A DNA stretch of 64,000 bases from Rhizobiales bacterium 62-17 (GTDB lineage: Bacteria; Pseudomonadota; Alphaproteobacteria; Rhizobiales; Beijerinckiaceae): positions 236,882 through 300,881 of the forward strand of contig MKVW01000006.1 of NCBI GenBank assembly GCA_001898965.1, read 5' to 3'. The notes beneath the pieces are model-generated. The model was given only the letters and a program-made list of their open reading frames with translations. It was not told the origin of the DNA and did no database searches. Numbering within the stretch: the stretch's first letter is position 1; every line of letters begins with the position of its first letter. The position numbers and the translations under genes are program-made. Below, piece after piece: positions 7,807-15,741 of this stretch.

Positions 7807-10800
7807 ATGGCTGATCTTGCCCCGCAACTCATTGCTGCAATCAAAGGCGACAAGGGCCTCTATCCGGTCAACGGCGGTTACGTTTCGACCGTGGCCTATC
7901 GCAAGGACACGATCCTGCGGGACAATGGCAGCCAATGGCGCGCTCTCCAGCTCGTTCCGCCCGGCACGCCGCCAGCGGAAGGCGCCTACTGGACCAAGTT
8001 CATTGATGGCACGCCGGTGGCAGACGCCGCGCAGGTCGCGGCCGATCGCGTGCTGTCTCAGGCTGCGGCAGCGACGGCTTCGGCCTCATTGGACAGAGTT
8101 TCCGCGCTGGCGCTGCTCGTCGGGGGATATGCGACGTCGACGCAGATCAATGCGCAATCCGCTGCCGCCGTCTCCGGCCTCGCCAACCTCTCGGCCGCCG
8201 CGCGCGCGATCCTGCTCGATACCAACACCGTCGCCGCTCATGTCTACGACACCACGCGCGACGATGACCCGGAGTGGACCAGCAAGGTCAACTCGTCCCT
8301 GACGACGGCGCCGCTCAACATGGCCACGCGCGGATCGAAAGCGCAGCATCCGCGCCTGATGGTGATCGCCGCGCTCGGCAGCTACCGTCAGATCGTGATC
8401 TATGACGCCGACGATCCGACTTGCCCGATGTGGTGGACACTGAACGAAGGCGCCACGAATCTGGTTCTTTCGAACACTGTTCCGCTTGTCACGGCGATCA
8501 CCGCGCGCAACGGCCTGATCCTAATTGGCGAGACCAATGCGGGAATCCTCGCAATTGATCTTGTACTTGACCGGGCCACAGTGTACCGCCAATCGGCCAC
8601 GCCGAATTGCGGCGCCTACCAGGGAAATCTGGCTGAAGCAAACAGCGGTAAGGGCCTTCCAGGTACATTGCCACCTTGGTTCGATAATCCATCGTTGGCA
8701 ATCTTGAACGGCACTGTCAATCACCTCGCCATGACAGTTCTGCCACAGACGGCGCCAAATCCTAATCGGCTGGGCATGCGCAATCCGATTTGTGCATATG
8801 CAACCGCCGGCGGCGCGGGCGTCTTGCGAGAAGATGGGGTAAACGTCAGTTCGGCCGCAACGACCGCAATGGGCCGAGTGTCATTTGATCGAAACGGCAC
8901 CCTGTACGCGACCGCAGCGTCGACGAATAGCACTGTTTGGATTTATGATCCTCCGGCCTATTTGTCGGCGTCTTTTGCCCACGCCTTCCTCCACAATGCG
9001 ACCACGCCGTCGACGATGGTGGTTACGCCAACCGGTCCTAGCTATGTGCGAGGGGCAGGCAACAAGGTGGCTATCGCCGCCGCAGCGGCCGGACTGACGC
9101 TTTTGGGCCGCAATCGCGGCGGCATGACCAATAGCTCTGTAGCCTATATCGACGATTGGCGGAATACCGGCCATCAAGTTGGCGCGAGCAAACTGGCCTA
9201 CTCGGAGTCAGCCAGGATGCTGTCTGCGCTGCAAAGCAGCGAAATCGTGACGAACGGAAAATTCGATACGAACATCTTGGGGTGGATCGATTACAGCAGC
9301 GGCACCGGCTATACGCCACCGGCTTGGGATGCGACCAATGGAGGTCAGCTTCTCTTGAATCGCGTCGACGGAAACAATTGCGCGCGCGTAAGACAAGAAC
9401 TTGCTACGCCATTGATAGGGCAAACCTACGGGTTCTCCGTGACAGCGCGGATAGCGGGCTGCACGTTCAGGCTCGGTACGGCTATTGCCGGGAACCAGAT
9501 CATTGAGCAAGCGGTGGCAGCGGGAAGCACAGTCAACATCTATTTCCGTGCGGCGTCTGCGATCACGCACGTGTTGTTTTTCCCGAGCTCCAATGGTGCC
9601 ACAACGGCGATCGACGACGTCAGCACGAGGGTTGTCATCGCCGATTTTTCGCCAGCAGGAAACCACGGTGAGATTATCGGCACTATTAACCGGGCGCCCG
9701 TCGCTGCGGGGGCCGAATTGGCCTGTTGGCAAGACCTGCGGACGAGTGGTGGCAATGCTTCGGTTTCGAACAATTTAGGCGGACTGAACATCGGTACCGG
9801 TGATTTCTGCATATCGGTTTGGTATAAGCGCACGAACAGCGCGGCCGCAGAAGCGCTGATGCATTTCACCGATGAGGTCGGCGGTCCATCTGATGATACT
9901 GGCACCAACGTGCATTGGCGCCTCTATATCATTTCTTCGGGCATTCCGTTCTTTGGCGGAAGGGCTTCGGGTGGGATATTTGGATATTCAGGTAGTGTGG
10001 CCGTGCCGACAGGCGCTTGGCAGCATATTGTCGTTTTGCGACGTGGGGCCAGGGTCGAACTTTACGCGAATGGCGCATTGTTCGCGACGGGAACCCAGGC
10101 GGGCAGCCTGTCCAATAGTGGCGCGAAGCTTTTATTGGGCGCGCAGTTCATCAACGGCGTCACCAATTCCAATCGCTTGCTCGGCTCTATGGCGCTACCT
10201 CGCCTGTCCATCGGCAGCGCGCCGTCACCTGTTCAGGTCACGGCGATGTACGCCGAAGAAGTGCAGATGTTCAAGCCTAATGCGAAGTGCCTGCTTCAGG
10301 GAGGCTCGGGCGTACAAGACATAGCTCATGATCCCGATGTTGATTTGCTCTACGTCGCCAAGTCGGCGGGCGGGACGGATGTGTTCCAGGGACTCGTGAG
10401 TAAAGGAACGATTCTCAGCACCACGAGCATCAACAAGTTCTCCAATTCTGGGCTTGGGAATGTGACGATCGGTGGCCCCGGCGTAGGTATGTTCGGTGGT
10501 TCTGCTGTCATGCCGGCTGTGACCAATGGTGTCAGTCAGTCTCTCATTGGTGCCGGCCCAGGCTACGTGGATATTCAAGTCTCAGGAACACCGAATGCCA
10601 CAGGAAATTTCAGTTGGTCTCCGGCGACTATCTCAAACGTCGCTCCTGGGGAGAACTGGACTTTCAGTATGGAGATGCAGTTGATCGCAGGGTCGCTGAC
10701 GAACTTTCAGTCGCTTGAGCTTCGGGAAGATCGGCGCGATGCCAGCTTCAATACAGTTGGCTCAACCGGGGCTACTCCAATTGCACCGAATGCAACGAAT

Positions 10801-11478
10801 GTTCGTTATTCCTCGACTGCCACCGCCGAAGCCAATACGACGAACATCGCGCTACGCTGGATTGTCAGATACTCCTCGGGTGCACCCGTAAATGCCACGT
10901 TCCGCCTCCGGCGACCGCAGATGGAAAAAGCATCTGCGTTCACCATGTACGTAGATGGCATGACGGATTCCAACAATCACAAGCAAGTATCGGCCCACGA
11001 CGGCCATGTGGTCATCATAACCGCGACTGGCGTCGACGTGATTCTGCCAGCGTTACCATTGCGCAGCGGTGTTCGCGCCCGCCGGGCGGTCGTCGCAAAT
11101 GATCCGAACGTCGGTAGCTTTAACGGCCGCGTAACGGTCGATGCCACGCCGACCTTCATAGGCGATCCGATTTACGTGCCGGAAGGCGGCAAGGTTGATG
11201 CCATTGTCTCGGTGACGGCGGCGGTGCCAGGCGGCACGGCCACGGAACTGCTGACCACGCTGCTGAAGGTGCGCGCCAATCGCGATATCGGCGCGCCGGC
11301 GGCGACGGTCTTCTACTCGGTGATCTCGGGCACGCCCAGCCTGCCTGACAGAACCACGGGCACCATGGACCTCATCGTCGCGTCGATGGGCGGCGGATGG
11401 ATCGGCGTGCGCGCCACGGGCAAGGCGGCGACCACGATCGAGTGGTTCGGGGAACAGCGCCTGACGCGCGCGGCTTAA
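7807..11478 (+). CDS. Large modular tail fibre protein with lectin-like (LamG/concanavalin A-type) domain
   Basis: 1223 residues, with AGAGGATAAC before the ATG. Residues about 15-60 resemble a CBM5/12-like module (NGGYVSTVAYRKDTILRDNG...W, common near fibre N-termini). Residues about 75-115 are Ala-rich and probably a helical connector. Residues about 480-600 resemble a CBM4-like sandwich (TNILGWIDYSSG..., YGFSVTARI). Residues about 650-800 match a LamG/concanavalin-like fold (GDFCISVWYKR, GAWQHIVVLRRGARVELYANGAL, KLLLGAQF). Another beta-sandwich occupies about 920-1040. The protein probably determines host surface recognition, with glycan binding. Low-complexity Ser/Thr/Asn content and AT-richer codons in the middle suggest modular exchange. 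Confidence 0.75.
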   Translation: MADLAPQLIAAIKGDKGLYPVNGGYVSTVAYRKDTILRDNGSQWRALQLVPPGTPPAEGAYWTKFIDGTPVADAAQVAADRVLSQAAAATASASLDRVSALALLVGGYATSTQINAQSAAAVSGLANLSAAARAILLDTNTVAAHVYDTTRDDDPEWTSKVNSSLTTAPLNMATRGSKAQHPRLMVIAALGSYRQIVIYDADDPTCPMWWTLNEGATNLVLSNTVPLVTAITARNGLILIGETNAGILAIDLVLDRATVYRQSATPNCGAYQGNLAEANSGKGLPGTLPPWFDNPSLAILNGTVNHLAMTVLPQTAPNPNRLGMRNPICAYATAGGAGVLREDGVNVSSAATTAMGRVSFDRNGTLYATAASTNSTVWIYDPPAYLSASFAHAFLHNATTPSTMVVTPTGPSYVRGAGNKVAIAAAAAGLTLLGRNRGGMTNSSVAYIDDWRNTGHQVGASKLAYSESARMLSALQSSEIVTNGKFDTNILGWIDYSSGTGYTPPAWDATNGGQLLLNRVDGNNCARVRQELATPLIGQTYGFSVTARIAGCTFRLGTAIAGNQIIEQAVAAGSTVNIYFRAASAITHVLFFPSSNGATTAIDDVSTRVVIADFSPAGNHGEIIGTINRAPVAAGAELACWQDLRTSGGNASVSNNLGGLNIGTGDFCISVWYKRTNSAAAEALMHFTDEVGGPSDDTGTNVHWRLYIISSGIPFFGGRASGGIFGYSGSVAVPTGAWQHIVVLRRGARVELYANGALFATGTQAGSLSNSGAKLLLGAQFINGVTNSNRLLGSMALPRLSIGSAPSPVQVTAMYAEEVQMFKPNAKCLLQGGSGVQDIAHDPDVDLLYVAKSAGGTDVFQGLVSKGTILSTTSINKFSNSGLGNVTIGGPGVGMFGGSAVMPAVTNGVSQSLIGAGPGYVDIQVSGTPNATGNFSWSPATISNVAPGENWTFSMEMQLIAGSLTNFQSLELREDRRDASFNTVGSTGATPIAPNATNVRYSSTATAEANTTNIALRWIVRYSSGAPVNATFRLRRPQMEKASAFTMYVDGMTDSNNHKQVSAHDGHVVIITATGVDVILPALPLRSGVRARRAVVANDPNVGSFNGRVTVDATPTFIGDPIYVPEGGKVDAIVSVTAAVPGGTATELLTTLLKVRANRDIGAPAATVFYSVISGTPSLPDRTTGTMDLIVASMGGGWIGVRATGKAATTIEWFGEQRLTRAA

Positions 11479-11487
11479 GGAGCAATC

Positions 11488-12273
11488 ATGGATATTATTG
11501 ACTTCACCAGCGGCGGCTTGGTCTACCGCTGGACACTGGTTGCTGGACAGCCGCGTTGCGTCGAGGATTGTATTCCGTCATCGGACGCTGGTGCCCTATC
11601 GACGCTCCAGCGCAATGCCGCCATCCGCGCCGTCTTGCCGCCGGTGCTCGAGTACGAGGCGGCGCAGGCGCTCGTGAGGCAAGGCGAGCCGGATAACGGT
11701 GAGCCTCGGCAAATCCAGGCGATCGATGAGGACGGCCAGCCGGTCATGGTCGCCAATCCGGCCTGGGCACTTCCGCCGCGCACGCGCCTCGTCCTCGACC
11801 CGGAGACAAGCGAAGAGACCGAGGAGCCGGAGCCGCGCTGGGTAGCTTATGATGCCGCCTTGGCGCTGATCGCGGCCGCGTCGCCCATTGTCAAAGCATT
11901 CGCGCTTTGGCGACAGCTTGAGCCGGCCGAAGGCGGGGATGAGCGCTTGGAATGGCTGGCGGCGGGTCGGCTCGTCGAGGCCGCAATTGACGACGCGGCC
12001 GAAACATCGTTGGAGCTCGACCCTCGTCCAGTGCCGCGGGTGGTGCCACTGTGGCGTGCCAAGGCAGTGCTCGCGAACAAGGGCAGGCTGTCGGCCGTTA
12101 ACACGCTAATGACGGTACAGCCTATGGCGCTTCAGTTTTACTGGTCGAACGGCACGGAGTTGGAGCGGGCGCATCCTCTCCTAGCTGTGCTCGCGGCATC
12201 TCCCGATTTCGAGGATTTCACGCCGACAACGATCGACGAAATGTTCCGCGAGACTGAAGCTCTGGGCATCTAA
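11488..12273 (+). CDS. Tail fibre assembly-like protein
   Basis: 261 residues with AGGAG six bases upstream. The C-terminal ~75 residues (VPLWRAKAVLANKG..., AVNTLM, ALQFYWSNGTELERAHPLLAVLA, TIDEMFRETEALG) have the pattern seen at the end of many small phage fibre-associated or fibre-assembly proteins: an 'LWR-x-K' helix, an 'F-W-x-x-G-x-E-x-x-R' segment and a terminal 'ID-x-x-F-x-x-A' helix. The N-terminal part (DFTSGGLVYRWTL..., AIDEDGQPVMVANPAWALP) is beta-rich and Glu/Pro rich. It follows the fibre gene, as fibre chaperones do. The exact role is unproven. Confidence 0.5.
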   Translation: MDIIDFTSGGLVYRWTLVAGQPRCVEDCIPSSDAGALSTLQRNAAIRAVLPPVLEYEAAQALVRQGEPDNGEPRQIQAIDEDGQPVMVANPAWALPPRTRLVLDPETSEETEEPEPRWVAYDAALALIAAASPIVKAFALWRQLEPAEGGDERLEWLAAGRLVEAAIDDAAETSLELDPRPVPRVVPLWRAKAVLANKGRLSAVNTLMTVQPMALQFYWSNGTELERAHPLLAVLAASPDFEDFTPTTIDEMFRETEALGI

Positions 12274-12399
12274 AGAAAAAGCGGCGTTCGCCAGAGATCG
12301 AAGCCGAGTGTGATCCCCAACGCCATCTTCATTGGCGTTCGAATCCTAGCCAATTCCGTTCGGCACAGTTTCTCATCCGTAAATCGAAAGCAACACACC

Positions 12400-13125
12400 A
12401 TGAGCGTTGAAGCGATTCAGCGCGCACTCGCGCGCGCTGGTTTCGACCCGGGTCCAGTCGATGGGAAGCTTGGCCCGAAGACACTGGCGGCCATCAAGGC
12501 CTTCCAGAAGGCGCACGCGCTGCTTGTCGACGGCATCGCCGGCCCGATGACGCAGGCGGCTTTGCTCAACTATGTCGAGTTGACGATGCCGGTTTCGTCG
12601 GTTCGGGTTGTGCCAACCGAATGGATGCCAGATGCCATCATGAAGCGCATCATCGTCCATTGGACAGCAGGCGCGTACAAGGCCTCCGCACTCGACAAGT
12701 CGCACTACCATGTCTTGATCGAGGACGATGGGCAATTAGTGCACGGTAAACCGTCAATTGCCCTGAACGATGCCAGAGGCGCCAAGGCCGGGTACGCGGC
12801 TCACACGCTCAATTGCAACACCGGGTCCATCGGCGTCTCGCTCTGCTGCATGGCTGGCGCGATCGAAAGCCCATTCAAAGCCGGCACGGCGCCGATGACA
12901 CGCGCCCAATGGGAGAAGCTCCCTCGGGTCATTGCGGACCTCTGCTGGCGCTATGGCATCGCCATCACGCCGCAGACCGTGCTTTCGCATGCGGAGGTCC
13001 AGGTCAATCTCGGCATCAAACAGCGTGGAAAATGGGACATCTCGCGCCTGGCGTTCGACCCCTCGACTGTCGGCGCCAAAGCCTGCGGCGATGCGTTGCG
13101 TAAGGCTGTTTCTAGTCTCCTTTGA
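12400..13125 (+). CDS. Phage endolysin: peptidoglycan-binding domain plus N-acetylmuramoyl-L-alanine amidase
   Basis: 241 residues from ATG 12400; the frame extends 30 codons upstream but without a good ribosome site, and the domain starts at this ATG. Residues 2-58 form a PG_binding_1 module (IQRALARAGFDPGPVDG..., LGPKTLAAIKAFQKAH). Residues ~75-225 form an Amidase_2/PGRP-type zinc amidase with likely ligands H87 (IIVHWTAG), H104 (SHYHVLIED) and H197 (LSHAEV). It cleaves the amide bond between MurNAc and L-Ala in the host wall. No signal peptide is visible, so export would depend on the adjacent holin. In a tailocin it would serve producer-cell lysis. Confidence 0.9.
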   Translation: MSVEAIQRALARAGFDPGPVDGKLGPKTLAAIKAFQKAHALLVDGIAGPMTQAALLNYVELTMPVSSVRVVPTEWMPDAIMKRIIVHWTAGAYKASALDKSHYHVLIEDDGQLVHGKPSIALNDARGAKAGYAAHTLNCNTGSIGVSLCCMAGAIESPFKAGTAPMTRAQWEKLPRVIADLCWRYGIAITPQTVLSHAEVQVNLGIKQRGKWDISRLAFDPSTVGAKACGDALRKAVSSLL

Positions 13126-13167
13126 GCCTCCGTGCCGGCGGCTCCGGCATCCACACACAGGTGAGAA

Positions 13168-13434
13168 ATGACACAGGATCAGGTCTTGGCAATTTTGCGA
13201 CAACTATTGAGTTTCTCCGGTGGGTTTGCTGTGGCGCGCGGGTGGCTCACCAACGAACAAATGACCGCGATCGCTGGCCTGATCCCGCCTTTGGTTGCGG
13301 TTTGGTGGGTGTGGCGGAAGGCCAGTCCGGCGGCTCAGATCGCGGCGGTCGCCGCGAATCCGGACGTGAAAAAGATCGTAACGGAACCGGATGTTGCACG
13401 GGCTTCGCCATCAAACAAGGTGGTCAGCCAATGA
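13168..13434 (+). CDS. Putative phage holin (Pam3-gp28-like)
   Basis: 88 residues with AGGTGAGAA before the ATG. The pattern is that of small phage holins with a helical N-terminus, one or two membrane segments and a conserved tail: QVLAILRQLLSFSGGFAVARGWLT, then IAGLIPPLVAVWWVWRKASPAAQIAAVAANPDVKKIV. The segment AAVAANPDVKKIVTEPDVA is typical of the family. It should form the membrane lesion that releases the endolysin encoded 42 bases upstream. It overlaps the following lipoprotein gene (ATGA). Confidence 0.75.
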   Translation: MTQDQVLAILRQLLSFSGGFAVARGWLTNEQMTAIAGLIPPLVAVWWVWRKASPAAQIAAVAANPDVKKIVTEPDVARASPSNKVVSQ

Positions 13435-13796
13435 ACTCGCTTCCGTATTTTCTTGGCATAAGCATAATGCTCTCTGGTTGTGCTCACGTGCCAACTGTCG
13501 ATCGCAATTTAGCTGCTGGTGTCGCTGATGCGATTCAGATGACCGATATCGCAGCATCGAAAGCGGACGCGACGCTGGACAAAGTTTGCGCTGGTTACAA
13601 GACCGCCGATGCAGCATTTGCTCTTGTCCGTCTTTTTGCGGGCCAACGTATTCCGCAGAGTTATGTCGATGCGCAGGCACAAGCTGTCGTGTTTCTCGAT
13701 GATCTTTGTGCCCATCGACCAAACGATGCGGCAGGTGTCTTGAAAGCGGCCCAAAAAGCTTATGCGACTATTGTCAGTATCCGAGACCGTTTCTGA
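13431..13796 (+). CDS. Small lipoprotein of the lysis cassette
   Basis: 121 residues; the start is the ATG of the ATGA overlap with the holin stop. Residues 1-18 form a lipoprotein signal (MNSLPYFLGISIMLSGC) with lipobox LSGC and Cys18 as the lipidated residue. The mature part is Ala/Asp-rich and helical (AAGVADAIQMTDIAASKADATLDKVC..., AVVFLDDLCAH). Location beside endolysin and holin suggests an outer-membrane lysis factor such as an o-spanin, but it is longer than most o-spanins, is not Pro-rich, and no i-spanin partner was recognised. Codon use is AT-rich compared with the host genes. Confidence 0.6.
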   Translation: MNSLPYFLGISIMLSGCAHVPTVDRNLAAGVADAIQMTDIAASKADATLDKVCAGYKTADAAFALVRLFAGQRIPQSYVDAQAQAVVFLDDLCAHRPNDAAGVLKAAQKAYATIVSIRDRF

Positions 13797-13820
13797 GCTT
13801 AATGCATGATGGAGGTTGTC

Positions 13821-14276
13821 ATGTCTGGTCAACGCATATTGCATGGTATTTGCGATCATTTCGCTATGCGTCGCTCGGAATGGGTTTTGGCACTTATATT
13901 GGTTGGAATCGGCCTGGCGTTTGAATCTTTACCGACGTCAGCGGTGCCGCGGCTGGAAGCGTTTGAAGGATTTATGGCGGCGCGGATCTGGGCTTGGGGC
14001 TGTTTGAGTATCGGAGTACTGCGCTTGCTTGCTCTGGCGATCAACGGGACTTTCGCACAAACCTGGTACGGTCAATGGTCGCCGCATGTGAGGGGATCGC
14101 TTGCCTTCGTGAGCTGTTATATTTGGACTGCCATTTCCATTGATATGTATAGTGTTGAGATGTCGATCCTCGGCTTAGTCTATCCAGGCTTGCTTGTTCT
14201 TGAAATCACCAATGTCAAAGAGGCGTGGCAGGACGCTGGTGAAGTAGATCGGAGCATCGTGGATGCAGCCATTTGA
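13821..14276 (+). CDS. Prophage membrane protein of unknown function (about four TM segments)
   Basis: 151 residues. ATG 13821 is chosen because GGAGG lies five bases upstream; an ATG at 13806 in the same frame lacks such a site. Hydrophobic segments fall at about residues 22-38, 54-74, 90-107 and 112-130. Arg-rich loops (HFAMRRSEW) suggest a cytoplasmic N-terminus. No family was recognised. It overlaps the next gene by 14 bases. It sits after the lysis genes at the distal end of the phage region, where accessory genes often lie. Confidence 0.6.
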   Translation: MSGQRILHGICDHFAMRRSEWVLALILVGIGLAFESLPTSAVPRLEAFEGFMAARIWAWGCLSIGVLRLLALAINGTFAQTWYGQWSPHVRGSLAFVSCYIWTAISIDMYSVEMSILGLVYPGLLVLEITNVKEAWQDAGEVDRSIVDAAI

Positions 14277-14619
14277 TCCCACTATGGTCGAGAAATTGCC
14301 ATGGTTGATGCAAGCTGTCGTCTATCTGGCAATTTTCATCGCAACTTCTTTGGCTATGTTCTGGGGGTATCATAAGCAACCGACTGGGAAGGAAAAGAAG
14401 CATGAAGGCTCCGAGTTTTCGGAGGTCGCTCTCATGCGTGAGGCCGTGGAAGCACTGACGTGTATTGCCCAGCGGTCTGAGAGCTTTGTCAAGCTGATCG
14501 ATTTGCGAGCGCAGAGCGAGGTCAGGATCGTGGAAGCTGTGGAGGGAATTCTGGCGCATCTACGGGAAGAGGCGAGCTATGAACATGGTTGGCGGGCTGG
14601 CGGACGCCGACGAGGATAA
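14263..14619 (+). CDS. Prophage protein: single TM segment with cytosolic helical tail
   Basis: 118 residues, overlapping the preceding gene. One transmembrane segment lies at about residues 15-35 (LMQAVVYLAIFIATSLAMFW). It is followed by a charged linker (KEKKHEGS) and a helix-rich tail (VALMREAVEALTCIA...SEVRIVEAVEGILAHLREEA) that may form a coiled coil, ending in a basic RAGGRRRG. The tail composition resembles small phage membrane proteins found after lysis genes. No function is assigned. It is the last gene before the terminator that appears to end the phage-derived segment. Confidence 0.55.
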   Translation: MQPFDPTMVEKLPWLMQAVVYLAIFIATSLAMFWGYHKQPTGKEKKHEGSEFSEVALMREAVEALTCIAQRSESFVKLIDLRAQSEVRIVEAVEGILAHLREEASYEHGWRAGGRRRG

Positions 14620-14664
14620 GAAGCAGCTGACTGAAAGACTATGAGATATTGCGATCTAAAAAGA

Positions 14665-14704
14665 GAACCCCGCCATCGGCAATGCCGATGGCGGGGTTCT
14701 TTTT
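14665..14704. terminator. Strong intrinsic terminator at the end of the phage segment
   Basis: A 16-bp perfect stem (14665-14680 with 14684-14699) has a 3-base AAT loop and is followed by TTTTT (14700-14704). The left arm is preceded by an A-rich stretch, so it can also stop leftward transcription from the barrel gene at 14727-15542. It therefore serves both convergent genes. Confidence 0.95.
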
Positions 14705-14726
14705 GTTGGGCGCTTGGCGTCAGCTT

Positions 14727-15542
14727 TTAGTAGCTGGCGACAACCGGGCCGGCGGGGCCGCCGAAGCGATAGTTGATACCGGCCCGCACGATGTGACCAT
14801 TGTTCTTGAATTTAGCAGTCAGGAATTCAGCACCGACCGGGTTGAACTGACCGCCGACCGCGGATCGGCTGCCGAGATCGTAGTACAGATATTCGAGCTT
14901 GGCCGACCAGTTATTGGAGATGGCGTATTCGACACCGGCGCCCAAAGTCCACCCAGCGCGAGTGCTGTTGGAGCGAGCCAGGAACTGACGACCGGCACCG
15001 GCGAACTCGTTGAGATGAACGCTGTTGCGTACGCCGCCCAAAGCGAGACCGCCAGTGGCATAGATCAGGGCGCGATCGAACGAGACGCCGACGCGGCCGC
15101 GAAGTGTGCCCAACCATTCAAGCTTGTTGGTTGCGGAGGTGATAACCGAAGCACAGCCTCCGGCGATGGCACAGGCATTGGCCGAGCCCTTGATATCGGC
15201 GCCCTGGAAGTCAACTTCGACACCGTAGACGAAGCTGCCGGACTGGACATTATAGCCAATCTGGGCACCACCGATGAAGCCGTCGCGCTTCGGCGACAGG
15301 GAGAACGGTGCCTGGCCAGCGATCTGACCATTGGTGATCAGAGGCGAGCCAGAGATGCTCACACCGCGATCACCGCTGAAACCATATCCAGCATTGAGAC
15401 CGACATAGAAGCCGCTCCAAGTGAAGATCGGGGCGACATAAACCGGAGCGGGAGGAGCGGCGCGACGCGGAAGATCAGCCGCCAGTGTCGCGCTGGATGC
15501 GACTGCGGCGAGCGCCGTACCAATTAGAAGCTTTTTCAACAT
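14727..15542 (-). CDS. Outer-membrane beta-barrel protein (Omp25/Omp31 type)
   Basis: 271 residues from ATG 15542 (a TTG lies one codon earlier); a GGGGA site lies about eight bases before the ATG on this strand. Signal peptide: MLKKLLIGTALAAVASSATLA, then ADLPRRAAPP, the typical start of alphaproteobacterial Omp25/31-like proteins. An 8-stranded barrel follows (FTWSGFYVGLNAGYGF, GFIGGAQIGYN, ATGGLALGG, KLEYLYYDLG, IVRAGINYRFGG). It is probably an abundant structural porin-like or surface protein of the outer membrane. It faces the prophage end convergently. The very last residues (GPVVASY) follow the final strand. Confidence 0.9.
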   Translation of the reverse strand: MLKKLLIGTALAAVASSATLAADLPRRAAPPAPVYVAPIFTWSGFYVGLNAGYGFSGDRGVSISGSPLITNGQIAGQAPFSLSPKRDGFIGGAQIGYNVQSGSFVYGVEVDFQGADIKGSANACAIAGGCASVITSATNKLEWLGTLRGRVGVSFDRALIYATGGLALGGVRNSVHLNEFAGAGRQFLARSNSTRAGWTLGAGVEYAISNNWSAKLEYLYYDLGSRSAVGGQFNPVGAEFLTAKFKNNGHIVRAGINYRFGGPAGPVVASY

Positions 15543-15741
15543 CAATCAGTCCCCATATCTGCTGTTGACGAAATTAGACCGTTTGAATTGTATCATGTGT
15601 GACATATTGACGAAAGTTAGAGCGGCACACGATATGTCTAAAATTCTACAAATGCGTTAAATTATTATTTTCAAGCAGATGCCACGTTAACATCGCTCGA
15701 TCTTAACGGCGGTGTTGCCCAAGAAGCACACACAAGTTGAT

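Noticed and set aside
14620..14726. Possible attachment site or tRNA at the right end of the phage segment
   Set aside because: No tRNA-like cloverleaf or recognisable duplicated core; the left end is outside the window, so a repeat cannot be compared.
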